A stretch of 64,000 nucleotides of DNA from an uncultured Collinsella sp. Lineage in GTDB: Bacteria > Actinomycetota > Coriobacteriia > Coriobacteriales > Coriobacteriaceae. Position 1 is the first letter of the stretch. The number at the start of each line of letters is the position of its first letter. The DNA lies in NCBI GenBank assembly GCA_902470905.1, contig CABRIC010000002.1:1-64000 (forward strand), given 5' to 3'. Under the pieces are notes generated by a model, which ran no database searches, was not told where the DNA came from, and was given only the letters and a program-made list of their open reading frames with translations. Shown piece after piece: positions 8,383-17,243 of this stretch. A program made the position numbers and the translations under genes.

Positions 8383-9120
8383 TTCTTGTTTTAGATTGTC
8401 AAGGCAGATACTCAATAGTTCTTCGAATGCGAGAATACAACTTCCGGTAAAGCAGTTAGGCTTAACGTTCTTAAGATCCATTGGGTGATCGTCATGTATC
8501 GTAAAGATCGCGTCTGCCGTCTTGGCGAGCTCGCTGTCTTCGTTGCCGGTAAAAGCGAGGGTCGTAATGCCCGCGTCGTGGCATGCCCTTGCGGTTTCCA
8601 GGATGGCTTCTGTCTGGCCCGATTTGGATATGAGCATCATGCAGCTGAGCGTATTTCGGTTGGATTCGACAAACTGATCGGTTTCTAGGAAGTCCTGTAT
8701 GACGGCCAAAAAGCCAAGTCCAACGAGCTTAGTCGCCATGTACTGCGCAACGATGCGTGAGAAGCCCTCTCCGTTTACTCCGATCATTCTGTTGCGATGC
8801 AGTGCGGCGATGAATACGTCTACATCTCCGGTGTGACATACGAAGTGGACGCTACTGTCTTTGAGTGATTGATTCATTTCGCGGGAGACATGCTGAAGGT
8901 GCTTGAGATCGTACATCATTTCGCGGTAGCCACGGTAGCCGAGCTTTTTCGAAAGCCTAATGACTGTCGTCATGCTGGTAAAGCATGCCATGGCGACGGG
9001 TTTTATGCCAATATCATCGAGGGTGTCGATATTGTTGAGTAGGTATTCGAGTACGCTTTGCTCGGTTTCGGATAGCTTTGCGGCTGAGTAGAGCTTGGAA
9101 ATCTGCTTTTTATCAACCAT
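8368..9120 (-). CDS. RpiR/MurR-family regulator
   Basis: A 250-residue protein with an N-terminal HTH_6 domain (about 1-75, with FTSMTTVIRLSKKLGYRGYREM) and a SIS sugar-phosphate-binding domain (about 90-230, with GVNGEGFSRIVAQYMATKL and SKSGQTEAILETARACHDAG). The ATG at 9120 is preceded by GGAAGGAAGCACC; an in-frame extension to 9426 overlaps the divergent promoter and is unlikely. It is divergent from the GH4 gene and convergent with the PTS gene. It likely senses a sugar phosphate made by this PTS. Confidence 0.9.
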   Translation of the reverse strand: MVDKKQISKLYSAAKLSETEQSVLEYLLNNIDTLDDIGIKPVAMACFTSMTTVIRLSKKLGYRGYREMMYDLKHLQHVSREMNQSLKDSSVHFVCHTGDVDVFIAALHRNRMIGVNGEGFSRIVAQYMATKLVGLGFLAVIQDFLETDQFVESNRNTLSCMMLISKSGQTEAILETARACHDAGITTLAFTGNEDSELAKTADAIFTIHDDHPMDLKNVKPNCFTGSCILAFEELLSICLDNLKQEGLAP

Positions 9121-9231
9121 CGGTGCTTCCTTCCCGCCGGACGTGTGTGGCCGCTTCCGTTGCGTAAATAATAACTCCTTGGGGAATTCCTTTCCCGCCT
9201 TGCAACCGGGGCGGGAAGCGACCCTCCATGC

Positions 9232-9246
9232 TGGATACAATATCCA
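9232..9246. promoter_or_regulatory. Candidate RpiR operator
   Basis: TGGATA-CAA-TATCCA is a perfect 6-3-6 inverted repeat about 50 bp upstream of the GH4 start, in the rpiR/GH4 divergent region. A further stem, TTCCCGCC (9192-9199) with GGCGGGAA (9210-9217), lies beside it. Confidence 0.5.
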
Positions 9247-9295
9247 AACACAGGCGAACCATGCAATATTGAATGTGCTAATTGGGGGTTTCGAT

Positions 9296-10669
9296 ATGAA
9301 ACTTACGGTCATAGGTGGCGGTGGCGTCCGCTCCATGTTTTTGGCAAAGAGCATAGCCCAGCAGGCGTCATCGCTTGGAATCGACGAACTTGTGTTTATG
9401 GACAATGATCCCGAGAAGCTGCGCATCTACGGTGGCCTTGCCGCCCATGTCTCGGGCATGCTTTGCCCCACGCTTAATTTTTCACTGACGGGCGATGCAG
9501 CCGAGGCCGTTAAGGACGCCGATTACGTGATCACGACGATTCGCGTCGGTGGGGACCATATGCGCGTTCGCGATGAGCGCATTGCTCTTTCGCATGGGGT
9601 TCTTGGCCAAGAGACGACTGGCGCAGCCGGCGTGTCTTTTGCCATGCGCTCCGTCCCTGCGCTTGCTTCGTATTGCGAGTTAATCAAGAAGTACGCAAAG
9701 CCGGACGTCAAGGTGTTTAACTTTACTAATCCCGCTGGCGTCGTATCTCAGGCCCTACGCGATATGGGCTATGATTTTACTTATGGCATTTGCGATGCCC
9801 CCTCGGGCATGTTGCATCAGTTTGCCGAGTATAAAGGCGTTGATCCCGCATCGGTTCAGGGCGAGTGCTATGGACTCAACCACCTCTCGTTCTTCCGCAA
9901 TGTGACGGTTGACGGCGAGGACATCATGTCCGACTTGATCCACGACGACGGGGCATATGCTCATACAGATCTTAGGTTCTTCGAGAAGGACCTCGTCCTA
10001 AATCGCGGATGCGTGCCAAATGAGTACCTATACTATTTCTACTATCGCGAGCGCGCCGTTGCCAACGTTCTCTCTTCGCCCCAGACGCGCGGCGAACTAA
10101 TCGAAGAAATTAATCGAGAAATGACGAGCGAGCTTGCATCTATCGATATTGAGAACGACTTCGAAAAAGGCCTCGCGTGCTTTGAGAAATGGTACGGAAT
10201 GCGCGAAAACAACTACATGGCGGCCGAGACGGGTATTCATCGCGACAAGCCGTGGACGTTTGACGTGTACGGCAAAGATGCTGGCGGATATGCAGGTGTC
10301 GCGCTCCGCTTCATGGATATTGCTCGCTCTGGCAAGACGCAGCAGATGATCCTGTGCACCCCCAACAATGGCGCCATCCCCGGCCTTCTCGATACAGATG
10401 TCATTGAGTCAACGTGCGATATCTCCACCGATGGCTGCGTGCCGCATCGCGTCGAAGCCGATTCTGTGCCCGCGGGAAACCTCGAATTGATTCGTCGCGT
10501 CAAGTACTACGAGCGCACCGTGGCGCGTGGCATCGTTAACCGATCGAAGCGCGACATTGTCGAGAGCCTCGCGATGCACCCGCTCGTTAATTCGTACTCC
10601 TTGGCGAAAGATATCGCCGCGCAGTACTTTGAGCTTAACCGCGACTACATCGACGGCTGGACAGACTAG
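9296..10669 (+). CDS. GH4 6-phospho-glycosidase (probably 6-phospho-alpha-glucosidase)
   Basis: A 457-residue NAD- and Mn-dependent family 4 glycosidase. The N-terminus has the dinucleotide fold signature MKLTVIGGGGVRS, followed by FNFTNPAGVVSQAL. The metal ligands appear as Cys166 in GICDAPSGM and His196 in YGLNHLSFF. CDxPxG resembles alpha-specific members such as GlvA/MalH (CDMP) more than beta-specific members (CNVP), so I favour 6-phospho-alpha-glucosidase; a beta specificity is not excluded. It hydrolyses the sugar phosphate delivered by the PTS in the cytoplasm. The ATG at 9296 follows TTGGGGGTTTCGAT. Confidence 0.9.
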   Translation: MKLTVIGGGGVRSMFLAKSIAQQASSLGIDELVFMDNDPEKLRIYGGLAAHVSGMLCPTLNFSLTGDAAEAVKDADYVITTIRVGGDHMRVRDERIALSHGVLGQETTGAAGVSFAMRSVPALASYCELIKKYAKPDVKVFNFTNPAGVVSQALRDMGYDFTYGICDAPSGMLHQFAEYKGVDPASVQGECYGLNHLSFFRNVTVDGEDIMSDLIHDDGAYAHTDLRFFEKDLVLNRGCVPNEYLYYFYYRERAVANVLSSPQTRGELIEEINREMTSELASIDIENDFEKGLACFEKWYGMRENNYMAAETGIHRDKPWTFDVYGKDAGGYAGVALRFMDIARSGKTQQMILCTPNNGAIPGLLDTDVIESTCDISTDGCVPHRVEADSVPAGNLELIRRVKYYERTVARGIVNRSKRDIVESLAMHPLVNSYSLAKDIAAQYFELNRDYIDGWTD

Positions 10670-10759
10670 TCTGGACGTTAAAACTAGAAATTATGGATGG
10701 GCGGACCGGCGTTTATATTGGCGCCCGTTCGCCCTGCTTAGTAAGAAAACGGGTATAGA

Positions 10760-11587
10760 GTGAACTTGCGAGAGAACTTCAATGTCTTTCTGGAATCGGG
10801 CGATCGGGCGAAGGAATGCCGGAGTGGCTGCACGATGGCGTTATATATCCCCTTGTTTGTTATGAGCGCGCTTCAAATTGGTGTATCAAACGTTGCAACT
10901 GAGCTCGCCTATATCTATCCGTCCATTACGCTTATTTGCACTGTGGTCGCGGCCTTTTTAAACCTGCTTCTATCGAATGTGGCTTTTTCATTATTTGCCG
11001 TCGACCGGTCCAAAGAGACGGTGCAACCTGCTCGAACCCCTCCGGTTTATCTCTTGGCCTCGACGGTTCCCCTCCAGATTTCTGGGGCGCTGCTAATTTA
11101 TTTGGTTCACTTGATTTTATCGGCAATTGTAGTCTTTGCCTCGCTTGCGAGCAGTCAGCTCGGGGTGTTGTGCTCGCTTGTGGTGGCAGTAATCGTGACG
11201 CTTCTTTCCGCGTCGTTCGTATTCGTGTTAATTGAAGATGCGGACGTGGAGCAGAGGGGACTACGAGGCATTCGGTTTGCACCACGCTACATCATGCGTT
11301 CGGTCACGGTGCTTCGTTCCTCCTGGAGAGAAATCGCGCGTCCCGCAACGCTGCTGGTGGCATGGAACCTGGTTGCAAGTTGCGCTATCCAGGTTCTTGT
11401 TGGATGGGTAGTTTCGAGTGCGGCGCTGCCGTCGGCACTTTCAGTGACGGCGCTTGTGCATGAGGGACTTTATTATGGGGCGTTTGCTTATATGCTGCTT
11501 TTGCTAGTTCATTGTGCGGTTGCGAGTTGGCTCGAAATTGACGTGCTCATGGGGGTGTCCTTGTGCGTATCCGAGCAGGCGCGATAG
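10760..11587 (+). CDS. Integral membrane protein of unknown function
   Basis: A 275-residue protein with about six hydrophobic segments and no family motif that I recognise. The GTG start at 10760 has only a weak ribosome site; the ATG at 10835 (residue 26) is an alternative that would begin at the first hydrophobic segment. It follows the GH4 gene by 90 bp on the same strand. The composition is noticeably less GC-rich than its neighbours, with many TT-containing codons. YesL/DUF624-type membrane proteins often sit in sugar clusters and have similar topology, but I cannot confirm membership. Confidence 0.7.
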   Translation: MNLRENFNVFLESGDRAKECRSGCTMALYIPLFVMSALQIGVSNVATELAYIYPSITLICTVVAAFLNLLLSNVAFSLFAVDRSKETVQPARTPPVYLLASTVPLQISGALLIYLVHLILSAIVVFASLASSQLGVLCSLVVAVIVTLLSASFVFVLIEDADVEQRGLRGIRFAPRYIMRSVTVLRSSWREIARPATLLVAWNLVASCAIQVLVGWVVSSAALPSALSVTALVHEGLYYGAFAYMLLLLVHCAVASWLEIDVLMGVSLCVSEQAR

Positions 11588-11716
11588 CCCGAAGATGAAG
11601 CCGCGTTTTCGACATTGAGTTCCTGCGTACCTTGCTTTCTAAGCAGAATTGGCGCGCCGTCTGTTAACAATCGTTTTCCAAGAATTCTTTTGTTGCTCAT
11701 TTTATAAACTTCTCAT

Positions 11717-11725
11717 TGCTATAAT
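11717..11725 (+). promoter_or_regulatory. Extended -10 promoter of the exporter gene
   Basis: TGCTATAAT is an exact extended -10 element, 38 bp before the ATG at 11763. The preceding 25 bp are AT-rich, with no good -35 box. Confidence 0.6.
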
Positions 11726-11762
11726 CGCCCACCGCTCAAGATAATCGGAGAGGTTTTCCTAT

Positions 11763-12959
11763 ATGGCTCAAACAAAGCAAGACGGCATCACGCTCAGGCA
11801 GTGGCTCCCGCTCATCGGGCTCACCTGCTGCGCGTTCGTGTTCAACACGTCGGAGTTCATGCCCATCGGCCTGCTGACCGACATCGCTGCATCGTTTTCG
11901 CTCACCGAGGCCCAAGCTGGCATCATGATCTCGGTCTATGCCTGGGGCGTCATGCTGCTGTCGTTGCCGCTCATGGTGTTTGCCTCGCGCTTCGAGTTCA
12001 AGCGGATGCTGCTGGGCGTGCTGGCCGTGTTCTCGCTCGGTCAGTTCCTGTCCGCTGTGGCGCCGACCTATCCCATCCTGGTCTGCGCGCGCCTGGTGGT
12101 CGCTTGCGCACATGCCGTGTTCTGGTCAGTCGCCTCGATTATGGCCTCGCGCCTGGTCGACACTCGCCACGGCGCGCTCGCCATCAGCATGATCGCCACG
12201 GGCTCGTCCATCGCGCAGATCTTTGGCCTGCCTCTCGGTCGCGCCATTGGCTTGGCCGTGGGCTGGCGCATGACGTTTGCCGTGGTCGGGGGCCTCTCAG
12301 CCATCGCGGTCGTCTACCAGGCAGCGGTGTTCCCGGCCATGCCGGCGGGTGAGCGCTTTACCGTCAAACAGCTGCCCGAGCTGCTCAAGAACCCTCTCCT
12401 CATCGCGCTCTACGCAGTCACGGTCTTCATGGCGACCGGCTATTACGCAAGCTACAGCTATATCGAGCCCTTCCTGGCGCAGGTCGCGCACGTCGATGCG
12501 GGCGCCATCACCATGACGCTGACGGCGTTTGGCTGTTCCGGCTTGGTGGGCAGCTGGCTGTTCAGCCGCCTGTTCGACGGGCACCGTTTTCCGTTCCTTG
12601 CTATCACGCTTTCCGGCGTGCCGGTGGCTCTGCTGCTCATGGGGCCGGCCGCATCGTCGCTCGTGACAGTGCTTGCCGTCTGCGCACTGTGGGGTTGCTG
12701 CGCCACGGCCTTTAACGTGGCGTTTCAGGCCGAGCTCATCAAGCACACGCCGGCAGATTCGTCGGCCGTCGCCATGTCGATCTTCTCGGGCCTGTTTAAC
12801 CTCGGTATTGGCACGGGCACCGCAATCGGCGGCGCCGTGGTTTCGGGTCCCGGTATCGCTTGGATCGGCTTCGCGGGCGGGGCGATTGCCGTCGTGGGCG
12901 TCATCCTCGCCATCACGGTGATGTTCCCAGCCATACGCCGCGCAAAGCCCGTCGCCTAG
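11763..12959 (+). CDS. sotB: Sugar efflux transporter, SotB-like (MFS)
   Basis: A 398-residue major facilitator with 12 predicted helices. The N-terminus FNTSEFMPIGLLTDIAASF, together with SVYAWGVMLLSLPLM, AHAVFWSVASIMASR and LPLGRAIGLAVGWRMTF, tracks E. coli SotB (YdeA) closely. SotB exports arabinose and related sugars by proton antiport. Here it lies between carbohydrate genes, so relief of sugar or sugar-phosphate stress is plausible. It has its own promoter and a hairpin element after the stop. Confidence 0.85.
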   Translation: MAQTKQDGITLRQWLPLIGLTCCAFVFNTSEFMPIGLLTDIAASFSLTEAQAGIMISVYAWGVMLLSLPLMVFASRFEFKRMLLGVLAVFSLGQFLSAVAPTYPILVCARLVVACAHAVFWSVASIMASRLVDTRHGALAISMIATGSSIAQIFGLPLGRAIGLAVGWRMTFAVVGGLSAIAVVYQAAVFPAMPAGERFTVKQLPELLKNPLLIALYAVTVFMATGYYASYSYIEPFLAQVAHVDAGAITMTLTAFGCSGLVGSWLFSRLFDGHRFPFLAITLSGVPVALLLMGPAASSLVTVLAVCALWGCCATAFNVAFQAELIKHTPADSSAVAMSIFSGLFNLGIGTGTAIGGAVVSGPGIAWIGFAGGAIAVVGVILAITVMFPAIRRAKPVA

Positions 12960-12975
12960 TCACATCCTCCTCATC

Positions 12976-13042
12976 AGTTGCGGTGAAATACGGACTGCTG
13001 GGTCCAATAAACCCGGCAAGCAGTCCCTATTCCACCGCAACT
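12976..13042. repeat. Intergenic hairpin, TTGCGGTG family
   Basis: AGTTGCGGTGAAATA and its imperfect complement TATTCCACCGCAACT bound this element. Inside, GGACTGC pairs with GCAGTCC around a small loop. The outer bases match the hairpin at 54-116, while the inside differs. The in-frame upstream extension of the GH13 gene runs through it, which supports the later start for that gene. Confidence 0.75.
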
Positions 13043-13114
13043 TATTTTGGGGGAGAGGATACAAGCTGGGCATACAATGGGTGGCGTTGCGTGAAGGATT
13101 TCCGGGAGGCTGTT

Positions 13115-14491
13115 ATGTGGGCATACGAGACGACGTTCTATCAGATCTATCCGCTGGGCTTTTGCGGGGCTCCGCGCGAAAACGCTGCACCCGTTGCCGA
13201 GGATGAGCTCGCCCAGGCTGCCAACGCCGCGCCCAACCCCGATGCGCCCATCGTGAAAATCGCCCAATGGGCCGACTACCTGCAAGAACTCGGTATTGGC
13301 GCCGTGCTCATCAACCCGCCGCTCGAGTCTGATAGCCACGGCTACGATACGCGTAGCCTGCGCCATATCGACCGCCGCCTGGGTGGGGATGCCGATTTTG
13401 CTGCCGTATGCGAGACGCTGCACGCCCACGGCATCCGCGTGGTGCTCGACGCCGTCTTCAACCACGTCGGTCGCGGCTTTTGGGCCTTCCGCGATGTGCA
13501 GGAGCGCCAGTGGGACTCGCCCTACAAGGACTGGTTTCACATCAGTTTTGACGGCGACTCCTGCTATGGCGACGGCTTTTGGTACGAGGGCTGGGAAGGC
13601 CATTTTGAACTCGTGAAGCTCAACCTGCAAAACCCCGCCGTGGTCGATTACCTGCTTGAGTCCGTGCGCCGCTGGGCCGAAGTCTTTGGCGTCGACGGTC
13701 TGCGCCTGGACGTCGCCTATATGCTCGATCGCGATTTTATGCGCCGCCTGCATACTTTTACCCGTGAGCTCAAGTCCGACTTTGTGCTGATCGGTGAGAC
13801 GCTCCACGGCGACTACAACCAGATCGTCAACGAAGAGATGCTCGACTCCTGTACCAACTACGAGTGTTACAAGGGCCTGTACTCCAGCTTTAATTCGGTC
13901 AACATGTTCGAGATTGCCCATTCGCTGCATCGCCAGTTTGGCGGCGACCCGTGGTGCATCTACCGCGGCAAACACCTGCTGTCGTTTGTCGACAACCACG
14001 ACGTGCCGCGCTTGGCGAGCATCCTCACCGACAAGTCCTGCCTGCGCCCCGCCTATGGCATGCTGTTTGGCATGCCGGGCATCCCGTGCGTCTACTACGG
14101 CAGCGAGTGGGGAATTGCTGGCGAAAAGGGCGGCCCCGATGGCGACTGGGCGCTGCGACCTGCGCTCGATGAGCCTGCGCCCAACGAGCTGACGGCTTTC
14201 ATCAAGCAGCTCACGCACCTGCGCTCGGCCGACGACGCGGCGGCCCGTGCTCTCAACTACGGTGCCTATCGCAACGTGGTGATCCAGAACAAGCAGCTGC
14301 TGTTCGAGCGTGCTTGCGACGACGCGACGGTGCTCGTGGCGGTGAACGCCGTGGACGAGCCTTACACCTTTGGCGCCGGCGAGCTCAACGGCTCTTTTGT
14401 CGATTTGCTTGCCGACGGTGTGCTCACGGTCGAGCTGACGGGCACCCTCGAGCTTGCGCCCTACGAGGTGCGTTATCTGCTGAGGGCCTAG
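13115..14491 (+). CDS. GH13 alpha-amylase-family glucosidase
   Basis: A 458-residue family 13 enzyme with all four conserved regions: DAVFNHVG (D112), GLRLDVAY with nucleophile D199, LIGETLHG with acid/base E228 and FVDNHDVPR with D296. There is no signal peptide, so it acts in the cytoplasm on maltodextrins or another alpha-glucan fragment. The ATG at 13115 has GGGAGG upstream; a GTG at 13091 is an alternative. It is followed at 4 bp by the DNA glycosylase gene. Cyclomaltodextrinase or oligo-glucosidase activity are both possible. Confidence 0.88.
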   Translation: MWAYETTFYQIYPLGFCGAPRENAAPVAEDELAQAANAAPNPDAPIVKIAQWADYLQELGIGAVLINPPLESDSHGYDTRSLRHIDRRLGGDADFAAVCETLHAHGIRVVLDAVFNHVGRGFWAFRDVQERQWDSPYKDWFHISFDGDSCYGDGFWYEGWEGHFELVKLNLQNPAVVDYLLESVRRWAEVFGVDGLRLDVAYMLDRDFMRRLHTFTRELKSDFVLIGETLHGDYNQIVNEEMLDSCTNYECYKGLYSSFNSVNMFEIAHSLHRQFGGDPWCIYRGKHLLSFVDNHDVPRLASILTDKSCLRPAYGMLFGMPGIPCVYYGSEWGIAGEKGGPDGDWALRPALDEPAPNELTAFIKQLTHLRSADDAAARALNYGAYRNVVIQNKQLLFERACDDATVLVAVNAVDEPYTFGAGELNGSFVDLLADGVLTVELTGTLELAPYEVRYLLRA

Positions 14492-14494
14492 GCC

Positions 14495-15058
14495 ATGGCA
14501 ACGTCTGACGAGGGCTATCAACATATTGAGCATGGGTTTGAGCCCGTGTTTGACGAGCGTTCGCGCGTTTTGGTGTTGGGGTCGTTTCCCTCGGTGCTTT
14601 CGCGCGCCAATGCCTTTTATTACGGCAACTCTCAGAATCGCTTTTGGCGCGTGATGGCCGCGTGCCTCGGTATGCCTGTGCCGCCCAACGAGGGCGATCC
14701 TTTGGCAAGCGGTGAGCCCGCGACGCTCGATGCCTCCATTGCCGCCAAGCGGGCCATGCTGCTCAACGGCGGTGTGGCCCTGTGGGACGTGATCGAGAGC
14801 TGCGACATCAAGGGCTCGAGCGATGCGAGCATCAAAAACGTTGTGCCGGCGCATGCCGAGCGTATTACCGGCGCAGCTCCTATCGAGGTCGTTGTCTGTA
14901 ACGGCGGCACGGCAGGTCGGCTCTACAAGCGCTATCTACAAGAACGCACCGGGCTGCCGGCCATCGTTCTGCCGTCGACAAGTCCCGCCAATGCGACATG
15001 GCGCCTGGAACGCCTTGTCGAGCGCTGGCGCGAGGCCGTTGACTGGGGCGCTTTGTGA
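14495..15058 (+). CDS. DNA-deoxyinosine glycosylase, UDG superfamily family 6
   Basis: A 187-residue protein with the family 6 (HDG) signatures GSFPSVLSRANAFYYGN, followed by SQNRFW, and LPSTSPANA near the C-terminus. These enzymes remove hypoxanthine from DNA after adenine deamination and start base excision repair. The start lies 4 bp after the GH13 stop, so it is probably translated from the same transcript. That pairing looks accidental in function. Confidence 0.88.
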   Translation: MATSDEGYQHIEHGFEPVFDERSRVLVLGSFPSVLSRANAFYYGNSQNRFWRVMAACLGMPVPPNEGDPLASGEPATLDASIAAKRAMLLNGGVALWDVIESCDIKGSSDASIKNVVPAHAERITGAAPIEVVVCNGGTAGRLYKRYLQERTGLPAIVLPSTSPANATWRLERLVERWREAVDWGAL

Positions 15059-15059
15059 T

Positions 15060-15719
15060 TTAGATATCTGACTGGGCACGGGTGCCGAGGCGTTTCATGA
15101 TGGCATGCCAGATCGGTGCGGGTAGCGCGGGCTTGACGCACACCATGCCGTCGGCATCGACGCTACCGGCATTGCCACCGCCAAGCAGCTGCGCATGCTC
15201 AATAGAGCAGCCCATGCGCACGGCGCCTACAAGCTTGTCCATCGCTTCCGAAAATGGTCGGCGCAAGAGGCCCATGCGTGGGGAATGGCGAAGCGCCGCA
15301 ATGCCACTGCCGGCACAGACGACAACGCCGTCGCACCATGGCAGGTCACGTAGAATACATGCCCGGTATAGGCGGTCGAGGACTTCGTCCGTCTGCTTGG
15401 CGTTTTTGGACAGGGCCTGGACGACGACATAGACGCGTGTCTCTGTATTTCCAAGGCGATCGAGTATCTGCTCGACAGCGATCATAGCCTCATCGTCAAA
15501 TGCATCATCAACAGCGAGCACCATGCCATCGACTGCACCGGCGTCATCCGCCTCCAAATCGACCGGGCGGGGGAGCGCGGTGCCGGAAAGCCGGGCATAG
15601 GCCGCGATGGCATCCTGCAGGTCCCAGAGCAAAAACTCAAGATCGGCGCTATTGGGAATGCTGATATACGCAATGGTTTGCAGCGTTTTTGGTACATCCC
15701 TGCGCGCGGTCGTCTCCAT
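15060..15719 (-). CDS. Conserved-looking protein of unknown function
   Basis: A 219-residue soluble protein that converges on the glycosylase gene with 1 bp between stops. It has an alternating beta/alpha pattern: ETRVYVVVQAL, then CDGVVVCAGSGIAAL and MGLLRRPFSEAMDKLVGAVRMG. This could be a flavodoxin-like or FMN-reductase-like fold, but I see no safe cofactor motif. A ribosome site (AAAGGAGG on the minus strand) precedes the ATG at 15719. Codon use is typical of the genome. Confidence 0.7.
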   Translation of the reverse strand: METTARRDVPKTLQTIAYISIPNSADLEFLLWDLQDAIAAYARLSGTALPRPVDLEADDAGAVDGMVLAVDDAFDDEAMIAVEQILDRLGNTETRVYVVVQALSKNAKQTDEVLDRLYRACILRDLPWCDGVVVCAGSGIAALRHSPRMGLLRRPFSEAMDKLVGAVRMGCSIEHAQLLGGGNAGSVDADGMVCVKPALPAPIWHAIMKRLGTRAQSDI

Positions 15720-15812
15720 GCCGCCTCCTTTCCGGTTGGTTTCCGTTTAGGTTACACCGTCTGACGGCGCTCCGCCGCGCTATCCTAGTGCAACCCTTAC
15801 GAAAGGAACGCC

Positions 15813-16949
15813 ATGCGTCTGCCCATGAATACCTCGCTTGCCACGCTCAAGCCCTCCGGCATCCGTCGGATTAACGCGCTCGCTGCCCAGCACCCGGGAT
15901 GCATTGCGCTCGCGCTTGGCGAGCCCGATTTTCCCACGCCCGATGTGATTAGCGCCGAGGTGACCGCCGCACTGGACCGCGGTGACACACACTATCCGCC
16001 CAACAACGGTCGCCCCGCCCTGCGTGAGGCGTTATCTGCCTACATGGGGGACGCGGGCCTTACGTTTTCGGCTGACGAGGTCATCCTGACCGACGGCGCG
16101 ACCGAGGCACTGTCGGCAACATTCATGGCTATGCTCAACCCCGGCGACGAGGTCATCATCCCCACGCCAGCCTTTGGCCTGTACGAGAGCATCGTCGTGG
16201 CCAACCACGCCAAAGCGGTCTTTTTGGATACAGAGCCTGCGCAATTCCAGATTGACGAGGACGCACTTCGTGCCTGCGTAACGCCGGCGACCAAGGCCAT
16301 CGTCATCTGCACGCCCAACAATCCTACGGGCTGCATCCTCAACGCGGCATCGCTCGACGCCGTGGCGCGCGTAGCGGAGCAGGCGGGCATCTACGTGGTC
16401 TGCGACGACGTATACAACCGCCTAGTCTATGTGGATGGCTACGAGCGCTTTGCCCAGCGTCACCCAGAGCTTCGCGATCAGACAGTAGTTATCGAGAGCT
16501 TCTCCAAACCCTGGGCCATGACCGGCTGGCGCTTGGGCTGGCTCGCAGCTGCAGCCCCCGTCATCGCCGAGATCGCAAAGGCCCACCAATACTTAGTATC
16601 GAGCGCCGTCTCCTTTGAGATGGATGCCGCAACGCGAGCCCTGACCGTCGACCCAACCCCCATGCTCAAAGTCTACCGAGCCCGTCGCGAACGCGTGCTC
16701 GCAGCCTTAGACGCCATGGGCCTCGACGTAGTGGAACCGGCAGGCGCCTTCTACGCTTTCCCGAGCATCAAACAATTCGGCCTAACAAGCGAAGACTTCT
16801 GCATCAAAGCCATCAAAGAGGCAAACGTAGCCCTAGTCCCCGGAGACTGCTTCGGAACCGAAGGCCACATCCGCCTCAGCTACTGCGTCTCCGACAAAAA
16901 TCTGGACGAAGGTCTCCACCGCCTGTCAACCTTCGTTTCAACCTTATAG
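15813..16949 (+). CDS. PLP-dependent class I/II aminotransferase
   Basis: A 378-residue fold-type I aminotransferase. It has ALGEPDFPTPDVI at the N-terminus, CTPNNPTGCILN, CDDVYNRLVY (Asp and Tyr contact PLP), the Schiff-base Lys232 in ESFSKPWAMTGWRLGW and a C-terminal Arg in HIRLSYC. PatA- or AspC-like enzymes with broad amino acid specificity look like this; the substrate is not resolved. From about 16580 onward codon choice shifts to A-ending codons (CTA, GTA, GAA, CAA), unlike the first two thirds. The large hairpin at 17002 follows. Confidence 0.9.
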   Translation: MRLPMNTSLATLKPSGIRRINALAAQHPGCIALALGEPDFPTPDVISAEVTAALDRGDTHYPPNNGRPALREALSAYMGDAGLTFSADEVILTDGATEALSATFMAMLNPGDEVIIPTPAFGLYESIVVANHAKAVFLDTEPAQFQIDEDALRACVTPATKAIVICTPNNPTGCILNAASLDAVARVAEQAGIYVVCDDVYNRLVYVDGYERFAQRHPELRDQTVVIESFSKPWAMTGWRLGWLAAAAPVIAEIAKAHQYLVSSAVSFEMDAATRALTVDPTPMLKVYRARRERVLAALDAMGLDVVEPAGAFYAFPSIKQFGLTSEDFCIKAIKEANVALVPGDCFGTEGHIRLSYCVSDKNLDEGLHRLSTFVSTL

Positions 16950-17001
16950 CCCAACGGGACGCAACACATCAGCCCACCGACCCAAGCATTATGAGTGGGG
17001 C

Positions 17002-17219
17002 GCGTCGCTCAACGGACACGAGGATTCGCAGCAAAGGCAACGTAGCTCCGGCCGGGAGGGGCAGGGCGAGTTTTCCGTAGATTCCGCACGAGCCGAAGGC
17101 CACTTAATGTGGCCTTCGTGCGAGCCCAGGACTTGACCGAGCGGAAAACTCGCCCTGCCCCTCCCGGCCGGAGCGTATGCAGGGTTTGTGTACGAATCCT
17201 CGCGCCCGTTGACCGACGC
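17002..17219 (+). repeat. Large hairpin element, copy A (upstream of rplJ)
   Basis: A perfect 32-bp inverted repeat (17046-17077 and 17142-17173) lies inside an outer 27-bp repeat with 24 matches (17002-17028 and 17193-17219). The apical stem CGAAGGCCAC-TTAAT-GTGGCCTTCG is at 17094-17118. The core shares TTCCG, CACTTAATGTG, AGGACT and CGAGC with copies at 29955 and 47230, while the arms differ completely. The right outer arm contains the -35 box of the rplJ promoter. Confidence 0.9.
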
Positions 17220-17237
17220 CGGGGTCCCCGCCATAAT
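17209..17237 (+). promoter_or_regulatory. rplJ promoter
   Basis: TTGACC (17209-17214) and CATAAT (17232-17237) are separated by exactly 17 nt. Transcription would start near 17244 and give a leader of about 210 nt. Confidence 0.7.
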
Positions 17238-17243
17238 ACTTTC

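Noticed and set aside
17002..17219. Large hairpin copy A as a simple terminator for the aminotransferase gene
   Set aside because: There is no U-tract. Copy B lies after an existing terminator, and the core is conserved between copies in a way terminators do not need.
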